The notes: generated by a model not told the origin, from the sequence alone. A stretch of DNA of 64,000 nt from Carettochelys insculpta (GCF_033958435.1 NC_134137.1:176341501-176405500); one strand, 5' to 3'; positions 1-12,034 are shown, numbered from the stretch's first letter. Program-made: numbers and translations.

Positions 1-414
1 TTCTTCCCTTACCTACCCTATGTATAGGAGCCTCTTTCAGAGCATTACCAGACTTGGCCTTACCTAGACTCTGCTGCTAATGATATCCTCAATCTTTTTC
101 TCTCTCTCCTATTACAAGTCTCTCTTTTATGACCTGACTTAAATCTATACGCTCTTGTGCATACATCCTGTCCCTGCCGCACGAACAACGCTCTTTCAAC
201 TGTGTTATGAAACATAGCTGAGGCTAAGCCATGTAATAGCTCTGTGTGTTCTTGTTTGAGTAGAGTGAAGAAACATACAACACAGCCCTATTTTAACCGA
301 AGTTTAAACCAAAGTTTCTTTATGTGATTGTAACTTTTCTTCATCCACAGAGGTGAGTGAATGTGAATGTGTTTGATTCTCAACATTGCTTAAAGATGCG
401 TATTTTGGTAGCAC
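1..414. other. No recognisable feature
   Basis: Unremarkable non-coding sequence. No open frame resembles a known family and no repeat family is evident. Confidence 0.5.
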
Positions 415-541
415 CAAAAGCTTCAGACAGAAACTAAGCCATTCCACACTGGACAGGGAAAGATGGAAGAAAATAGTGAGGGAGGTATTGGATGCCAACA
501 GGCGCTGAGCCCACGGTTATTGATGATCATGATGAAAAGCT
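415..541 (+). mobile_element. RTE-like LINE, 3' end fragment
   Basis: The plus strand encodes KLSHSTLDRERW, then a stop 13 codons later, followed by a short GATGAT-type tail. The same C-terminus occurs on the minus strand at about 9298-9530 (KLSHSALDRERW followed by a stop). The DRERW-type C-terminal motif and a very short 3' UTR made of trinucleotide repeats are known traits of RTE-clade LINEs. Only about 40 codons remain. The clade could also be another non-LTR lineage with a similar C-terminus. Confidence 0.6.
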
Positions 542-2569
542 TCAAGGGATCTACAACATGGCATAATCTGGCTCCATCTTGCCCCTTCTTCTCTTTTATT
601 GTAAAAGTGAGCTTCCTGGTTGCCAAAGCTCCCTATGGATTCACTCCAACCTGTACCTCTCTGATCCCCTGGTGGGGAGACAGGTGAAAGCCATTGCCTG
701 CACAGTTGACCTACCTTTAAAGTGGTGGGAGTCAACAAAGCCACATGTATGCTGGACTATCTCATGCTGATCTGTACCTCTTCACTCTTTTGGTCTTTTT
801 CTTTGAGATAACCTCCTGTTATGTTATGATCATCCAATCTTGTGAAAAGCCAGATAAACAAAGAGATCTCTTAGCAAAATTTCGCAAAATAGTCTCAACT
901 TTTGCCCCTCACAGAGTCCTTTTTCAACCCCTCATTCCAGCAGCTCAAAGTGAAAAAAATCTCACTCCATTGTGTTTACATCTTGGGAGAGTGTTAGCTC
1001 TACAACATGCCATTATGCAGAGCATGCATTTAATCCACCAAAGGCTTGGAAATGTACTATACATGGAGTTGCTCCCCCACTCTCTGAGCTTGCAAAGGCC
1101 TCAGAAGAAAAGTGCTAGTTTGTGCCATAGTAAAGATGGAGACCACAGAATGCTTAAGTCACTGGCCAGTTAAAACAAAACTTTCAAAACAAAATGTTTC
1201 AGCATCACTCTGTCTCAGAGACCAGAAACCAGAGATTAGCATTGCTGTCCAAGAACACTGAAAGCTAGATAATATCCTTGCACAATATCTGCAAGATTTG
1301 CTCAGTTTGAAAGGGGACCAGGTACTCTGATTTCTGCTGGAATATTGCTAAGGAAGTCTGCTTCTAACAATCAGATGTAACTCACTATTAATTTGTGGCT
1401 TCATTTGTGGTCCCAAGGGTAGAAGCATGGGAGATGGTACTGCTATCTAACACTATTCAGAATAGAAGGATGGGGTGGGGAATGAAATTAATTGAGAATG
1501 AATTATTATTTGCTAGAGTGATTGGGGTGAAACTAAATGGGGATGTTAAAAAACTGGCACCCTCCTTAGGCTAGAATTTGCACCATTATTATCATGGATG
1601 AAGCTATGTGGGTCTGAATCTCCCACTCTACACATGGGACACAGTGTTAGCTGGTGCAAGTAAATAGATTGATGCTCCCTGAGGACCTGATGTATTGTGG
1701 GAAGTTTTAGCTCTTGCAAGATGAAACAAATCCTTGATGCCTGCCAGCTCTATAGTTGGGGAATATACACAACTGGGAAATACCTAGACTTTTCTTCGTC
1801 TCTTAGGAGGAAATTGAAGCATTTGTCTGCCAAATATTTCTTTTTATGAATGAAGAGGATGCAGAGGTCTCTATTCATCAAAGGAAACAGGAGGCCTCAG
1901 CTGCTTCTCGGATTCCTTGTCTGACTGTTTTGCATTTACCCAGATGACAGGTCTGCTATGCTGTCATCCTGTTCCCATAACTACATAGGACATTATCATC
2001 TTTCATTCTGTTGACATATTTGCAAATGCAAAAATTAACAATTCATACATACTGTGATGCATATTTTGTTACAAGTTTTCTTTTTTCTGTATGTCTGAGT
2101 TTTGAATGGTGCTGCCACAAAAAGTCATAGCAAGAGATTATTTATTTATTTATTTATGTGTTGTTATGACCAGGCTCATCTTCTATAGCTCATTCTCCCA
2201 CTGGCTTGATTTTTGGCTCTTCTTTGGGAAAGAAACCCACCAGAAAACTGTTTTTTGCAAAAGGCCTCAGCCAACATCCATTGCAGGTAAATGGAAAAAC
2301 TCTTCAGTGGACATTCTGTTCCACAGGGATTCTTATATTTCCCTTTTCCTCAAACTAAACGCTTTCCCGTAGTGCATTAAGCGACATCATTATTTTCTGT
2401 TGCATGTTTCATTCTTGTTCTGACCCTCTCCCAGAGGGGCAACTGTGTATGCAGTGAAGTGTTTTGAGTTGGTAGAGCTGGGATTTTTTCTTATGCACAC
2501 TGCTCTTTGGTTTAGAGAAGGCGAGGTCAAACATGTCCATCTTGTATGTAGAATAGAAAGTACCATGGC
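542..2569. other. Non-coding stretch without recognised features
   Basis: The longest open frame is 142 codons (745-1173, plus). It resembles no family I know and has the composition of chance ORFs. A short TTTA run lies at about 2140-2158. No repeat family was recognised. Confidence 0.5.
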
Positions 2570-3080
2570 CTATGATGGTCCTTAGTTACTGTGATAGTTT
2601 GTTCCACAGCCTGGGACTGGGCTCTGAGAAAGCTTTGTCATCCACACAAGCTGCCTTTGACTTCATGGAAGAAAGCCCATCATGGCTGAGGTGCAAAGTT
2701 GTCACCACAGTCAGCATCCCAGTGCTTTAGGTCATTTGGGGACAGTCCCAGGCCATTAAGCATCTTAAAATGAGGACTAAGACCTTGACTTTGACTCGAT
2801 ATCCTACGAAAAGCCAGAGCTGAGACTGGAGGACACGTCTGACATGCTCATAATAAACTATGATGCTGAGGTGGTGTGCTGCAGTATTCTGTACTAGCCA
2901 GAGCTTCCGAAGAGCTGATGGCTTCATTCTCAAGTGTTATGGGCTATCCAAACAGCAGATGATAATAGCTTGTATAACCCAGACCAAGTTATTACCCATC
3001 AGTATGTTCCAGTCCACCAATGATTGTAGAAAGTGTTATGTGTGAGTAGTGCCATGGGAGAACTCAGTGTCAGCGATGAA
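2570..3080 (-). mobile_element. Degenerate L2-like LINE fragment
   Basis: On the minus strand, positions 2933 to 2727 translate to a series matching the C-terminal domain of L2/CR1-type reverse transcriptases: KLWLVQNTAA followed by YYEHVRRVL and a hydrophobic run ending LMAWDCP. Family members usually read LQRVQNAAARLL, then a 'hitpvL..lhWLPv.yRi.fK' block. Frame and residue decay show an old inactive copy. The outer limits are approximate because they were set by loss of similarity. Confidence 0.6.
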
Positions 3081-3089
3081 TCCAGGAGC

Positions 3090-3780
3090 CTCCTAAACTC
3101 TAGACTGAATTGACTAATTTTGTTCCTTCATCTAAAGGAGACTCCACTGGGGATATAAACTCTACAAAGTGCTTTCCTGAATTTGGGACTGGAATGACTT
3201 TGGCCCTGTCTGGTTTCACATGGTTAGCTAATTCTGAAGAACAGTTCTTGAACCATAATTTTGATACCCCAAAGAATGTAGGTTACACATTCCTACATTA
3301 TATGGTGTCTCTCAGGAACTAGGCTACATATCGCTGTTCTCAAATGCTTACCTAGCGAATACCCAGTCCACCAGTATTCATGCTTTGTGTCACCTCCACT
3401 TCTGCCACAGAGGCACCAGTAGTTCTTTTCTCAAGAGGCTGAAGACTTGCATTAAGAGACTACAGATGGGAGGGTTTTGTTGCCTATGCCAAACATAATG
3501 TCGTCTTTTATACTTGTGCTCAAAGTTTGGTTATAATTTCTGATAGATTATATGAATTCTTTAAAATATGGTGTGTTTACTTTCAAACATTTTTCATTAT
3601 CAAAGCAAAATGTCTGCCAACCCCGAAGAGTAGTGTTCTGTATCCACAATGCACAGACTTTTAACCACAGTAGAGTCTGTTCCAGTCATGCTCCAGTTAC
3701 TGAACTATTTCCTGTTTATTTTCCACTGTAACACAAAACTAGGCACATAATTGGTAGTTACCAATTTATAGCTCAGGTCA
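3090..3780. other. No recognisable feature
   Basis: Non-coding. Nothing supported on either strand. Confidence 0.45.
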
Positions 3781-4905
3781 CGGGGGGACCTAATGGCTTG
3801 GGCCATGTAATGGGGTTGCTACCCACACTGGCGTGCCATCTGGTGACTCATCTGAGGACTAGCTCGCTACTGGTCTGACACCCCTTCACACAGTCTGTTG
3901 TTTCCATCTCACCATCCTGGACTCTGGGGCTACGTCTACACTTAGGAAAAAAGTCGAAATGGCCATGCTAATGGCCAAATCGAAAAATACTAATGAGACA
4001 CTGAAACGAATATCCAGCACCTCATTAGTGTGCCGCTGGCCACAGAACTTTGCCGCATTTCGCTCATGTGCAGCTCATCTACAGGGGGTCCTTTTCTAAA
4101 GGAGCCTGCAAACATTGAAATCCCCTTATTCCTATCAGCTGATGGGCATATGGGGATTTCAATGTTCACAGGGTCCTTTTGAAAAGGACCCCCACGTAGA
4201 CGAGCCATGAGCGATCAAAGTGCTGCGGCCGGCGGCATGCTAATCAGGCGCTGAATACTCATTTCAACACCTCATTAGTATTCTTCGATTTGACCATTAG
4301 CATGGCCATTTCAAAGTTTTTTGTAAGTGTAGACACAGCCTGGGTAGTCGTCATCTTTGTGACTCGACCCTGCAGCCAGGACACTTTAGTTCTCCCCTTC
4401 TGAGGTTCCGTTGATGTCTCTCTGGACAGGCTGTTCCTCTGCCATTTCAGGCAGTCCCCCCTTCCAAGTTCATTGGCTGGGAGGGGAATCCAGTCCCAAG
4501 CACTACCCCACATTGCAGCCCACACACCCTATGCTTCACAGCTATGGTTCTACTTAGTCCAGTGCCTGATTGTTACTTCTTTGGGCTCTATCCTACTCGC
4601 TCCCAATTTTCTCTGGCTCGGCTGTGTTTAGCACCTAACCAGGCTTCCTCTGCTCCCTGTGGTTACTTCCTCCCCTGGCTTTCTGCGAGACCTGTAACCT
4701 CTAACAAACCTCCCTCCTGACAGGGAGTGACTGCAGTTATTTCCCACAACAACCTTCTTCTGGTCTCAGCTAATTGATTTTATAGAAGCCCCAACTGCTC
4801 CTGCCCAGGTGAACATCATGATTAATAAAATATTATTGACCACTGACTCCCCTCCAGATTCAGCCTAGGTGGTTAATTGGCTTGTCTAGGCTACCCTATA
4901 ATGGT
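3781..4905 (-). other. Possible LTR-like repeat interrupted by a MITE
   Basis: Sequence on both sides of the MITE at 3928-4340 looks like one interrupted unit rich in C/T runs. A TATA-like CTATAAAA lies on the minus strand at 4778-4785. No coding region, primer site or matching second LTR was seen, so LTR identity is only a guess. Confidence 0.25.
3928..4340. mobile_element. MITE family A, complete, TSD TGG
   Basis: A 413-bp element starting GGCTACGTCTACACTTA and ending GTAAGTGTAGACACAGCC, so the ends are inverted repeats. It is flanked by TGG on both sides (3925-3927 and 4341-4343). Almost the whole element folds back on itself: the block GGCCATGCTAATGGCC near the left end is mirrored near the right, and a central GGGGATTTCAATGTT arm pairs with AACATTGAAATCCCC. 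No coding capacity. The TIR and the 3-bp duplication match the T, C, D and E elements in this window. A 3-bp duplication is typical of PIF/Harbinger, but the superfamily is inferred. Confidence 0.85.
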
Positions 4906-5540
4906 GGGAATACCTACATGACAGATCCCTTTGGCTTCCTGGGAATTTGCTAAGACTATAATGCAGATACATTCATCTACTTGACCGTTTCATTCATTAG
5001 CTTTTCCTTGAATGTCAATTGAACCAGGGAATCCTGGAAGTCTCCTCCAGACATAGTACACATGTGTCTTGGTGAGAATGTGACATTTGCTACATTTTCT
5101 CTCAGCACAGAGCAGCATCTCCTCAAATGTAACAGGCAAGTAATGTGACTCCAGACAGCAGTGCTATACTTGGGCCTAAGTCTGCAAGATGCTGAGTGCC
5201 TTCTGTTAGGTGCTGAGTCACCTTGCCTCAGAATGAACCAGCAGTTGCTACAGTATTTCTTTTTTCCACCAGTGGGAGGTCCTCATCAAGTGATTGCTCA
5301 ACAGCTTCTCCTGTGAACGATATTTAGCACGCACAGCTGTGACTGCTTCAAAGTTCTTCCTACACTTTCTCTTCAGGCATGTGGCTAAAACATGATAGGC
5401 ATAGAGACAAATTCTGCACTGCAGCGTGCTTGAGGACAGTAATTTAGGATTGTATAGGCACTGTGCTGGCCAGTCTTGTTGATTTACAAGAATGCTTCAT
5501 TTACACTATTTTTATATCTTGCCTTAAACGTGGAAAAGCT
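4906..5540. other. No recognisable feature
   Basis: Non-coding. No repeat or exon supported. Confidence 0.45.
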
Positions 5541-5543
5541 ATA

Positions 5544-5956
5544 AGCTACATCTACCTAGCAGCATTATTCCTGAATAAGCTATTCCGGAAGAGGTATTCT
5601 GGAATCGCTTGTTCTGAAATAGTACCTTTGTCCACAAAATGCATTTCAAAAAAGCTCTCAGTTATTTTGAAATGCAGAGCCTACGCACAAGAGAGCCTAT
5701 TTGGACATAGAGCAATTGGATTCGCTGTAGCTTATTTTGAAACACGCGCTATTCCCTGTCTACACAGCTCCTATTCTGAAATACTTATTTCAAAACAGGT
5801 AAATGTCATTCCATGAGGAATCGTGCCTATTTTGAAACATGGCAACTGCTATTTCCAAATTATTTTGAAATAGAAGTTGCTTTGTGTAGATCCTCGCATA
5901 GTTATTTCAGAATAGCGGCTTCTATTTCAAAATAACTCTAATATTTAGACACACCC
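5544..5956. mobile_element. MITE family E, complete, TSD ATA
   Basis: A 413-bp element starting AGCTACATCTACCTAGCAGC and ending at GTTATT-type repeats then TTTAGACACACCC. It is flanked by ATA on both sides (5541-5543, 5957-5959). The interior is packed with TATTTTGAAATA-like palindromes in alternating orientation. A related, larger copy is at 50253-50985. The 117-codon open frame crossing it is chance. Confidence 0.8.
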
Positions 5957-5959
5957 ATA

Positions 5960-6886
5960 TTGTGACAAGGTGAAAGTTGCTGTTGCTTGGCTCATTGCTA
6001 CAGTTTGTTTGGCTTACAGATAGGATATTGTTAAGCTAGCTTAGTTATGTCTATACATGATGCAATCGTACCTTAGTTATATCTATACATGATTCTCAGC
6101 ACCTGTATGACCTTGGACAAGTCTCTGTGAATTGGGGCATCATCTGAAAATTGGGGCTGGTAACCCTTTTTTTTTTTTTCATTATCCATTTGATGGTCTT
6201 GTCCATTTGGACTGTAATCTCTTAGGTATGTATGTTTAGAGCAAACAAAAGCAGCAGAAGTGAATGATAGAGAGGAATGGAAGAGACTGATTTCTGCTCT
6301 GTCTACCAATACTAGTATGGGAAGGACATGAAAACATTCAGTATTCATAAATGTCTCATGACTTTTAATATAATTTTCTGGTGTTTGGGGGCATAACTCC
6401 AGGTTTTTGAATATATATGTTGGGTCGTAGCAAAAAAATCACTTAAGATTTTACACAATTGTAAGTTGCTGCAGCCATGTTTCTATTCCCTGTATGGAAT
6501 ACACAAATGTTATACAATCATTCTAAAGTCAAAAGGTTTGGATCCTTTCCCTTTTTACTAAATAGTGAAAAGTCATGGGAAATTGGTGCTATGCACAGCA
6601 CAGATAAAAGTGCAAACAGACTTGTTAAAGGCAACATGAACCTGTAAAATGAAGCATATCAGGTGGAAAGATCTAGTACCTGTTTCAAATGAACTTACTT
6701 GTGTCGATGCAGGATTTATTGCTCCTGACAAAATATGTACTTACTGTGTAAGACAGGAGGGGGCCAGAGTAGGCACTTTTAAGGACAACATACTTGTGAG
6801 TTAAACTATTCCAGGCTCTCGTGGAAAAGTTGTCTAAGGCGGCCTTGAACTTGCAACACTGAGCAACCCCAGGCTGTCATGTAGAC
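5960..6886. other. No recognisable feature
   Basis: Non-coding DNA with an A/T homopolymer at about 6167-6180. Nothing else supported. Confidence 0.45.
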
Positions 6887-7072
6887 TAAGTCCACATATA
6901 CATTATCTGGAGGTCAATCTTCTGATATTTGATTTTGTGCGCCTGGTAGGATGCGCAAAATCAACCTATTGGGACCAGCAGTTGAGCATGGTCAGGTAAG
7001 TCAAACTGTAGATACGTTGAATCTAATATGCAATTATTGTAGTTGGAATTATCTGCCTAGTGTAGATCAAGC
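6887..7072. mobile_element. Short MITE relic
   Basis: A degenerate element of about 190 bp. The left part has TCCACATATAC and the right end reads TAGTGTAGATCAAGCC, a decayed form of the GGCTTGTCTACAC-type terminus common in this window. An internal inverted pair flanks GGTAGG (TTTTGTGCGC and GCGCAAAATC). No target duplication could be fixed. Confidence 0.5.
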
Positions 7073-8412
7073 CTCAGATTGAAGTCAGTGGAGTTAAGGG
7101 ATCTCAGCAACACTTGCTATTGCTCAGCACCTTGCAGGATCAAGCTCTAAATGATAATGCATATTTACATGGCTGGGCATAAAAAGACTTGGCCCTGAAA
7201 CCAGAATCTCTTTTGAATTTCCAGGGACTTCACATCCAGTTGTCAGATCCATATCTGCTTCTGCTGCCCTAGTTCAGGTGTGAGTTGGGATACGCAGTTC
7301 CAGGGCCTGATCAAAAGTTCTAGAATCATACCGAGGAAATTCATGGATGTTGAAGGTATGCAGCATTAGACTGGAGGTATTCAGGATGTCTCAGGATCAC
7401 AACTCTGCTGAATAGGAGATTGAAATGCCATGAGGACAGCCTTCCTGGTGTGGATTCTCATCATATGAGCATATGAAATTTCCTTTCCCTCAACTATGAA
7501 CCTGAATATTAGCCCTGAGTCAGCCCTGAACCACATTGTCTGCCTAAACCCCATCTGGATTCAAACATGGCTTGTTCACCTATTCGTCATGCCAAAGAAT
7601 TCTAAAGCTGAATTTTGGAATTCTCTGTGGTATATTGTAATTGACATAGAACAATGTGTGGGTAAAACAAGCATGTAGTAGTATTTGATTACTAAGGCCC
7701 AGCTTCTGCTGCCCTTACTCACACTGAGTACAGTCGTAGTTTACTTTCTGAGAGACACTGCTGAGATCAACAGAACTATTTGTGAGTAAGACTGGCAGAA
7801 TCTGGCCTTTAATTTATTGTCTGTAGCTTCCTAACCCTGACATCAGAGAAGTCAGAGCATGTGCAAAAGGAAAAGCACATATGGAGGAGCTCTGTGCAGA
7901 TAATTACAAAGTCACAGCAGAAACTTTTACTCAAACCCTGCAACGTAAAACCTCATAAAAGAACGAGAATGTTGGTTATTTGCATCTGAGATTCCAATAC
8001 TGAGTTCTTCCCCTCAGGGAGAATTCGCCCTTACAGTGCAAAATATTCAAGTTAGGTAAACTTCACCTCTGAGCAGAGGGCCTTCACAAAGGGTTTCCAC
8101 TGCTCAAGAGGTCCCATTTATCAGTATTGTCATGGCTTAAAAAGTGGATAGGCCTCTTGCAGATGGTTTGCTGCTCAGAGATTTATTTCACCCAATGAAA
8201 TGTGAGCTATCTAAAACCTACCTCATGCTTCCACAAACGCTAGCAAAAATGCACAAATCTTCAGGAAATGAAACTATGGAAATTCTATGCAACATGTGCA
8301 TTTTTGTTTAGTTACTGTGTCTGTCACGGACCTCATGTAGAAAACACAATTTGCATCAAAACGTCTTGTCTGTTTTCCAGGGGCTCGGTCCAACTCCCAC
8401 AGAGGTCAATGG
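7073..8412. other. No recognisable feature
   Basis: Non-coding. Short open frames only. Confidence 0.45.
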
Positions 8413-8730
8413 GGCTATGTCTATGTGACAGAACTATTTCAGGATACAAAATAGATACTCCATGTCTTTGCCATGTGCCTGTTATTTTGAAATAGCTTTG
8501 GCAATTACCGGGGGGGAGGGGTGGGCAGCTCTATTTTGGCATCCCTGTATTCCTCTTTGCGGGAGGAGTAAGGGGTGCCTTGAAATAGCACGATATTTTA
8601 AATTTTGGCACTGTTTAGACATCACCAAATGCTGAAATAGCTTCAAATTACACTCAAAATAAGCTAAGCAATTTGCATAGCACAAATTACATAGCTTATT
8701 TTGAGTTTAGGCTGCTGTGTGGACATAACC
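8413..8730. mobile_element. MITE family F, near-complete, TSD TGG/TGA
   Basis: A 318-bp element starting GGCTATGTCTATGTGAC and ending GTGTGGACATAACC, flanked by TGG on the left and TGA on the right, a 3-bp duplication with one change. The interior has TTATTTTGAAATAGC and CTTGAAATAGCAC motifs. The copy at 36495-36734 shares the layout, including a central arm with GGAGG/CGAGG and GCACTGTTTAGACATCAC. Confidence 0.7.
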
Positions 8731-9297
8731 TGAGAGTCCTTGCCCTGAGTTCAATGGGAGCTAGATGGGAGTGATCTTTTCCTGTATAGTCTAGTTTACA
8801 GATAATTAGCTAGCAATCCCAACTACATAGTATCTTGAAAATCCAGAAAATTTATATTTCAGATAAGATTGCACCACGACAATTCAATACTGGATAGAGA
8901 GCAGAGAGGGAGAAAAGCCACAGGCAAAAGAAATGGCAGATGAGCCTAATAGCTAGTTATACAGTCTCACTGAGATAGCCATGTTAGTCTGTAGTTTCAC
9001 AGAAAACAAGCTTCTCATGTAGCAGCTTACAGACTAACAATTTCCTATGCTTTAAAGACAGGGAGCATGGACAAGGAATATTTCAGTCTGTGGATTTTTG
9101 TATCTGAAGAGTAATGCAAACCTGACAGGCACCATTTATGGGGAGCTAAGATGTGCAGTACCACCCGCTCCAGAAGTTTAAACCTCTGAATTTCATACTT
9201 GAGATCTGCTTAAAGCTGTGTCTGGGACTAGGGTAGGCACTTTAACTGCAAGGAGCGCACTGCTCCCAGCTTTGCCTCTAGAGCAGAGGGAGGCAGG
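8731..9297. other. Mostly unassigned; one relic of the foldback retroposon
   Basis: Positions about 8957-9060 read GAGATAGCCATGTTAGTCTG, then a short hairpin ending CAGACTAACAATT. This is the head of the family seen complete at 39287-39485. The rest is unassigned. Confidence 0.45.
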
Positions 9298-9740
9298 GTG
9301 ACTCATCATCATCATCAACAACCATGGGCTCAGAGTCCGTTGGTGTCCAATGCCTCCACTGTTTCCATCCATCTTTCCCTGTCCAGTGCAGAGTGGCTTA
9401 GTTTCTGTAGACTAGCTCTGCACCAATCTACTATATCCTCTACCCATTCTCTGTGGGGTCTGCCTCTCCTATTTGAACCATCCATTGTGTCGAATACCAG
9501 GGTCTTGATTTTTCTCTCATTGTTCATTCTGCAAATATGCTCGAACAGCTGTAACTTCTATTGTATAACCTTCTACAGTAGGTTCTCTTTCAGCTGTATC
9601 TTTCTGTATAATTCTTCATTGGTGACCTTCTGCATCCATCCTAATCTCAGGATCTTTCTCTAACTCCTCTCGCACGCCAATATCCTTCTCTCTGACCTAC
9701 TCTCCTCCTTTATCCAGACTTGGGATGGGCATGGAACCCC
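9298..9740 (-). mobile_element. RTE-like LINE, 3' end fragment
   Basis: Minus-strand translation from 9527 to 9330 contains RRGRPHREWVEDIVDWC, then LSHSALDRERW and a stop. A RGRP..W.DDI..W...A.DR.RW pattern is typical of the C-terminus of RTE-like LINE polyproteins. The stop is followed almost at once by a GATGATGATGATGA tail (plus strand TCATCATCATCATC, 9302-9315). It shares its C-terminus with the 415-541 fragment, which lies in the opposite orientation. The frame is lost upstream of about 9540, so it is a 5'-truncated, decayed insertion. Confidence 0.65.
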
Positions 9741-9884
9741 TAAAGGCTTCATAATGGAATTGCAGGGTGATTAAGAGAAAAGTCTTGTCATTCAAGTAGT
9801 TAAAGGCTCATTAAATGATTGTGCAAACATTCCTGGGTACTTCACTTAAAACAAAGGAAACAAAAGAGTGGAACTGACTAGTAG

Positions 9885-10075
9885 GTAGTCCACTGTGTTC
9901 GATGATGACATCTTGAGCTTGCACAGGCTCATCGGTTGTGGACTCACATGTGGCTGATGAGTCCAAGCTTTGAACGGCATGGGCGTTCACAGTGAGGGCA
10001 AGGGAATTGTCCAGGCTCTGTTGGTGCAGCTGCCGCTGTTGGTTTCTTCCTCTCACAAGCATCATAAATAATAGT
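9885..10075 (-). mobile_element. Retrotransposon fragment with a zinc-finger-like motif
   Basis: Minus-strand frames contain FPCPHCERPCRSKLGLISHM, similar to the CPxC-R-C-S-(I/L)GL-SH finger found near the C-terminus of some non-LTR retrotransposon proteins. The last His of the finger is missing and the frame breaks on both sides. The family was not identified. Confidence 0.35.
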
Positions 10076-10084
10076 GTGAAAAAG

Positions 10085-10350
10085 GAGGTAAACTGAGAGG
10101 TGGGGAAATTTGCAGATGATACAAAATGCCTCAAAATAGTTAAATCCAAAGCTCACTGCAGAGCTTCACACAGGGATCTCACTAAACTGAGTGATTGGGA
10201 AACACAATTGCAAATGGAATTAAATGTTGATAAAGGCAAAGCAATGCACGAAGAAAAATATAATCCCAGCTATAGGTACCAAAATGGATGAGGTGTAAAT
10301 TAGCCATTACTATTCAAGAAAGAGATCTTGGAATAATTGTGAATAGTTTG
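10085..10350 (+). mobile_element. CR1 LINE, internal reverse-transcriptase fragment
   Basis: The plus strand translates to GKFADDTKCLKIVKSK, then LTKLSDWETQLQMELNVDK and KYNPSYRY. This aligns residue by residue with positions 560-620 of the intact CR1 protein at 12629-15130 ([41 protein letters not shown]). The FADD catalytic motif is present but both ends are broken. It is an old, truncated piece. Confidence 0.85.
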
Positions 10351-10405
10351 TTTTGTTTGTTTTTTTAAGCTATTCTTTTTTCCACATCCCAAGTTTGAAT
10401 AAAGT

Positions 10406-11360
10406 GTGGTAAAACCCCAGTTATCTGACCTTCAGTTAGCCAACATTCCATACTGCTCAGTCGCCAACCAATATGGAGCGGGGAAGTCTACTGTCGGGAC
10501 AGTGCTTTTGCAGGTGTGCGGGGCAATCAGTTGCAATTTGCTGCATGGGATTGTGCCCCTGGGGAATGTGGATGAGACTGTGAAAGGTTTTGAAGAAATA
10601 CTGTTCCCTAACTGTGGAGGGACAATCAATGGGGCTCATATTCCAGACTTCCCCCAGCTCCTACCTGACCTCAGAGTGCATCAACCAGAAGGGGTCCTTC
10701 TCGATGGTGCTCCAAGTTCTTGTAGCTCTCTGTGGTGGTTTTACAGATATAAATGTGGGGTGACGTGTCCAGAAACAGTGGTCTGTACACAAAGCTGCGG
10801 GGAGGTACTTTCTTTCCAGATCACAAAATAACAATGGACTGTGTAGAAATGCCTCTCATGACCCTGGGGGACCTGGCCTACCCCTTACAGCCCTGGCTCA
10901 TCAAGCCTCCCCCTGGGCAGCTAGACAGCAGCAAGGAGGGGCTCAACAATCGGCTCAGCAGATGCCTCATGGCTGCTGAATGCACCTCCGGTCCACTGGA
11001 GAGGCAGCAGAGGTGGCTATCTGGGAGTCTTGACCTGCTTCAGGACCACATCCCCATGGCTTTGGCCTCCACAAATCATGTGAGCGCAAGGGGGGGAGCA
11101 TTAGCTCATGGCTGGAGTGCGGAGGCAGAGCATTTGGGCAATGCATTTGAGCAGCCAGACACTCATGCTGTTAAGGCAGCCCATAGGGTGCCCCTTAATA
11201 TCAGGGAGGCCTGAGGAACTACTTTGACAATGATGAAGGCTGTCATGGATGTGTATGGCGGGGGTTGGGGGCTCAGTCTCACCCTGGACACGGCCACCCT
11301 TACTCATTCCCCTCACCTCTCCCGTTCCCCAAAGCGTGTTTTCCTGGAGTAAGAATAAAG
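10406..11360 (+). pseudogene. PIF/Harbinger transposase, decayed
   Basis: Three plus-strand frames together give a HARBI1-like transposase. Frame one (from 10406) has NQYGAGKSTVGTVLLQVCGA and FPNCGGTINGAHIP. A second frame (about 10674-10751) has NQKGSFSMVLQVLV and FTDINVG. A third (from about 10759) has SRNSGLYTKLRGGTFFPD, LGDLAYPLQPWL, LDSSKEGLNNRLSRC and AECTSG. In active relatives the catalytic triad is D in 'GxIDGTHI', D in 'FTDINVGWPG' and E in 'VECAFG'. Here the first Asp is Asn, the second Asp and the Glu remain, and the WPG-HDARV segment is lost. At least two frameshifts also disable it. An AATAAA follows at 11354-11359. Terminal repeats were not found. Confidence 0.85.
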
Positions 11361-11539
11361 GCATCGAACACGGCATCATTTTGGCTTTAATCCACCTCTG
11401 CAAATGAACACATAGCAGCACTGGCATAAGGCTTGGTGGTATTTGAGGGAGAGAGATGGGGGAAAGGATCACAGCTCACCTAGACAGTTCACTGTTTTGT
11501 AGTTAGGGGTTTGATTTTTCATTCGTCAGAGTACTACTT

Positions 11540-11880
11540 AGCACTTGTCTTTATTGACTTTCATCTTGCTGATTTCAGACTCGTCCTCCAATTTACCAAC
11601 ATGATAATCCTGCTCTCTAGATTGCTTGCAACTTCTCCCAGCTAAATATCACCTACAGATTTTTACGTGTACTCTCCATTGTATTCCCCAAGTCATTAAT
11701 GGAAAAGCCGAATACAGCCTGTCTCCTGTGGAACTCCACTCGATACTATCTCTGTTTTACAATGAGCCTTTTTATAACAGCTCTTTTTAGCATGATCATT
11801 CAACCAGTTGTGTAGCCACATTACAGTATTTTTTTCCCCAAGGCCACATTTTCCTAGTTTCCTAAGGAGTTAAGAATTTA
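11540..11880 (-). mobile_element. Old CR1/L3-type LINE fragment
   Basis: The plus strand carries the reverse complement of a conserved CR1-family reverse-transcriptase segment, recognisable from phrases such as GTCATTAATGGAAAAGCCGA and CAACCAGTTGTGTAGCCACA. It is much more diverged than the copy at 12.4-15.1 kb and has no open frame. Confidence 0.65.
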
Positions 11881-12034
11881 GGTGCCTAGAGTGAGATAGC
11901 AGTGCACATGCTCAGAAGCAGAAATACAGAAGCCTTCAGAACTTTTATTGCAGAAACATAGGTGCTGAGTGAGTTCTAGCGTCTATGTGGTTCGTCAGAA
12001 TCTGAGTGAGGATTTTGTGAATATCATTTGTGCC

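Noticed and set aside
745..1173. 142-codon plus-strand frame near the left end
   Set aside because: No recognisable family, no splice or promoter context, and composition like the surrounding non-coding DNA.
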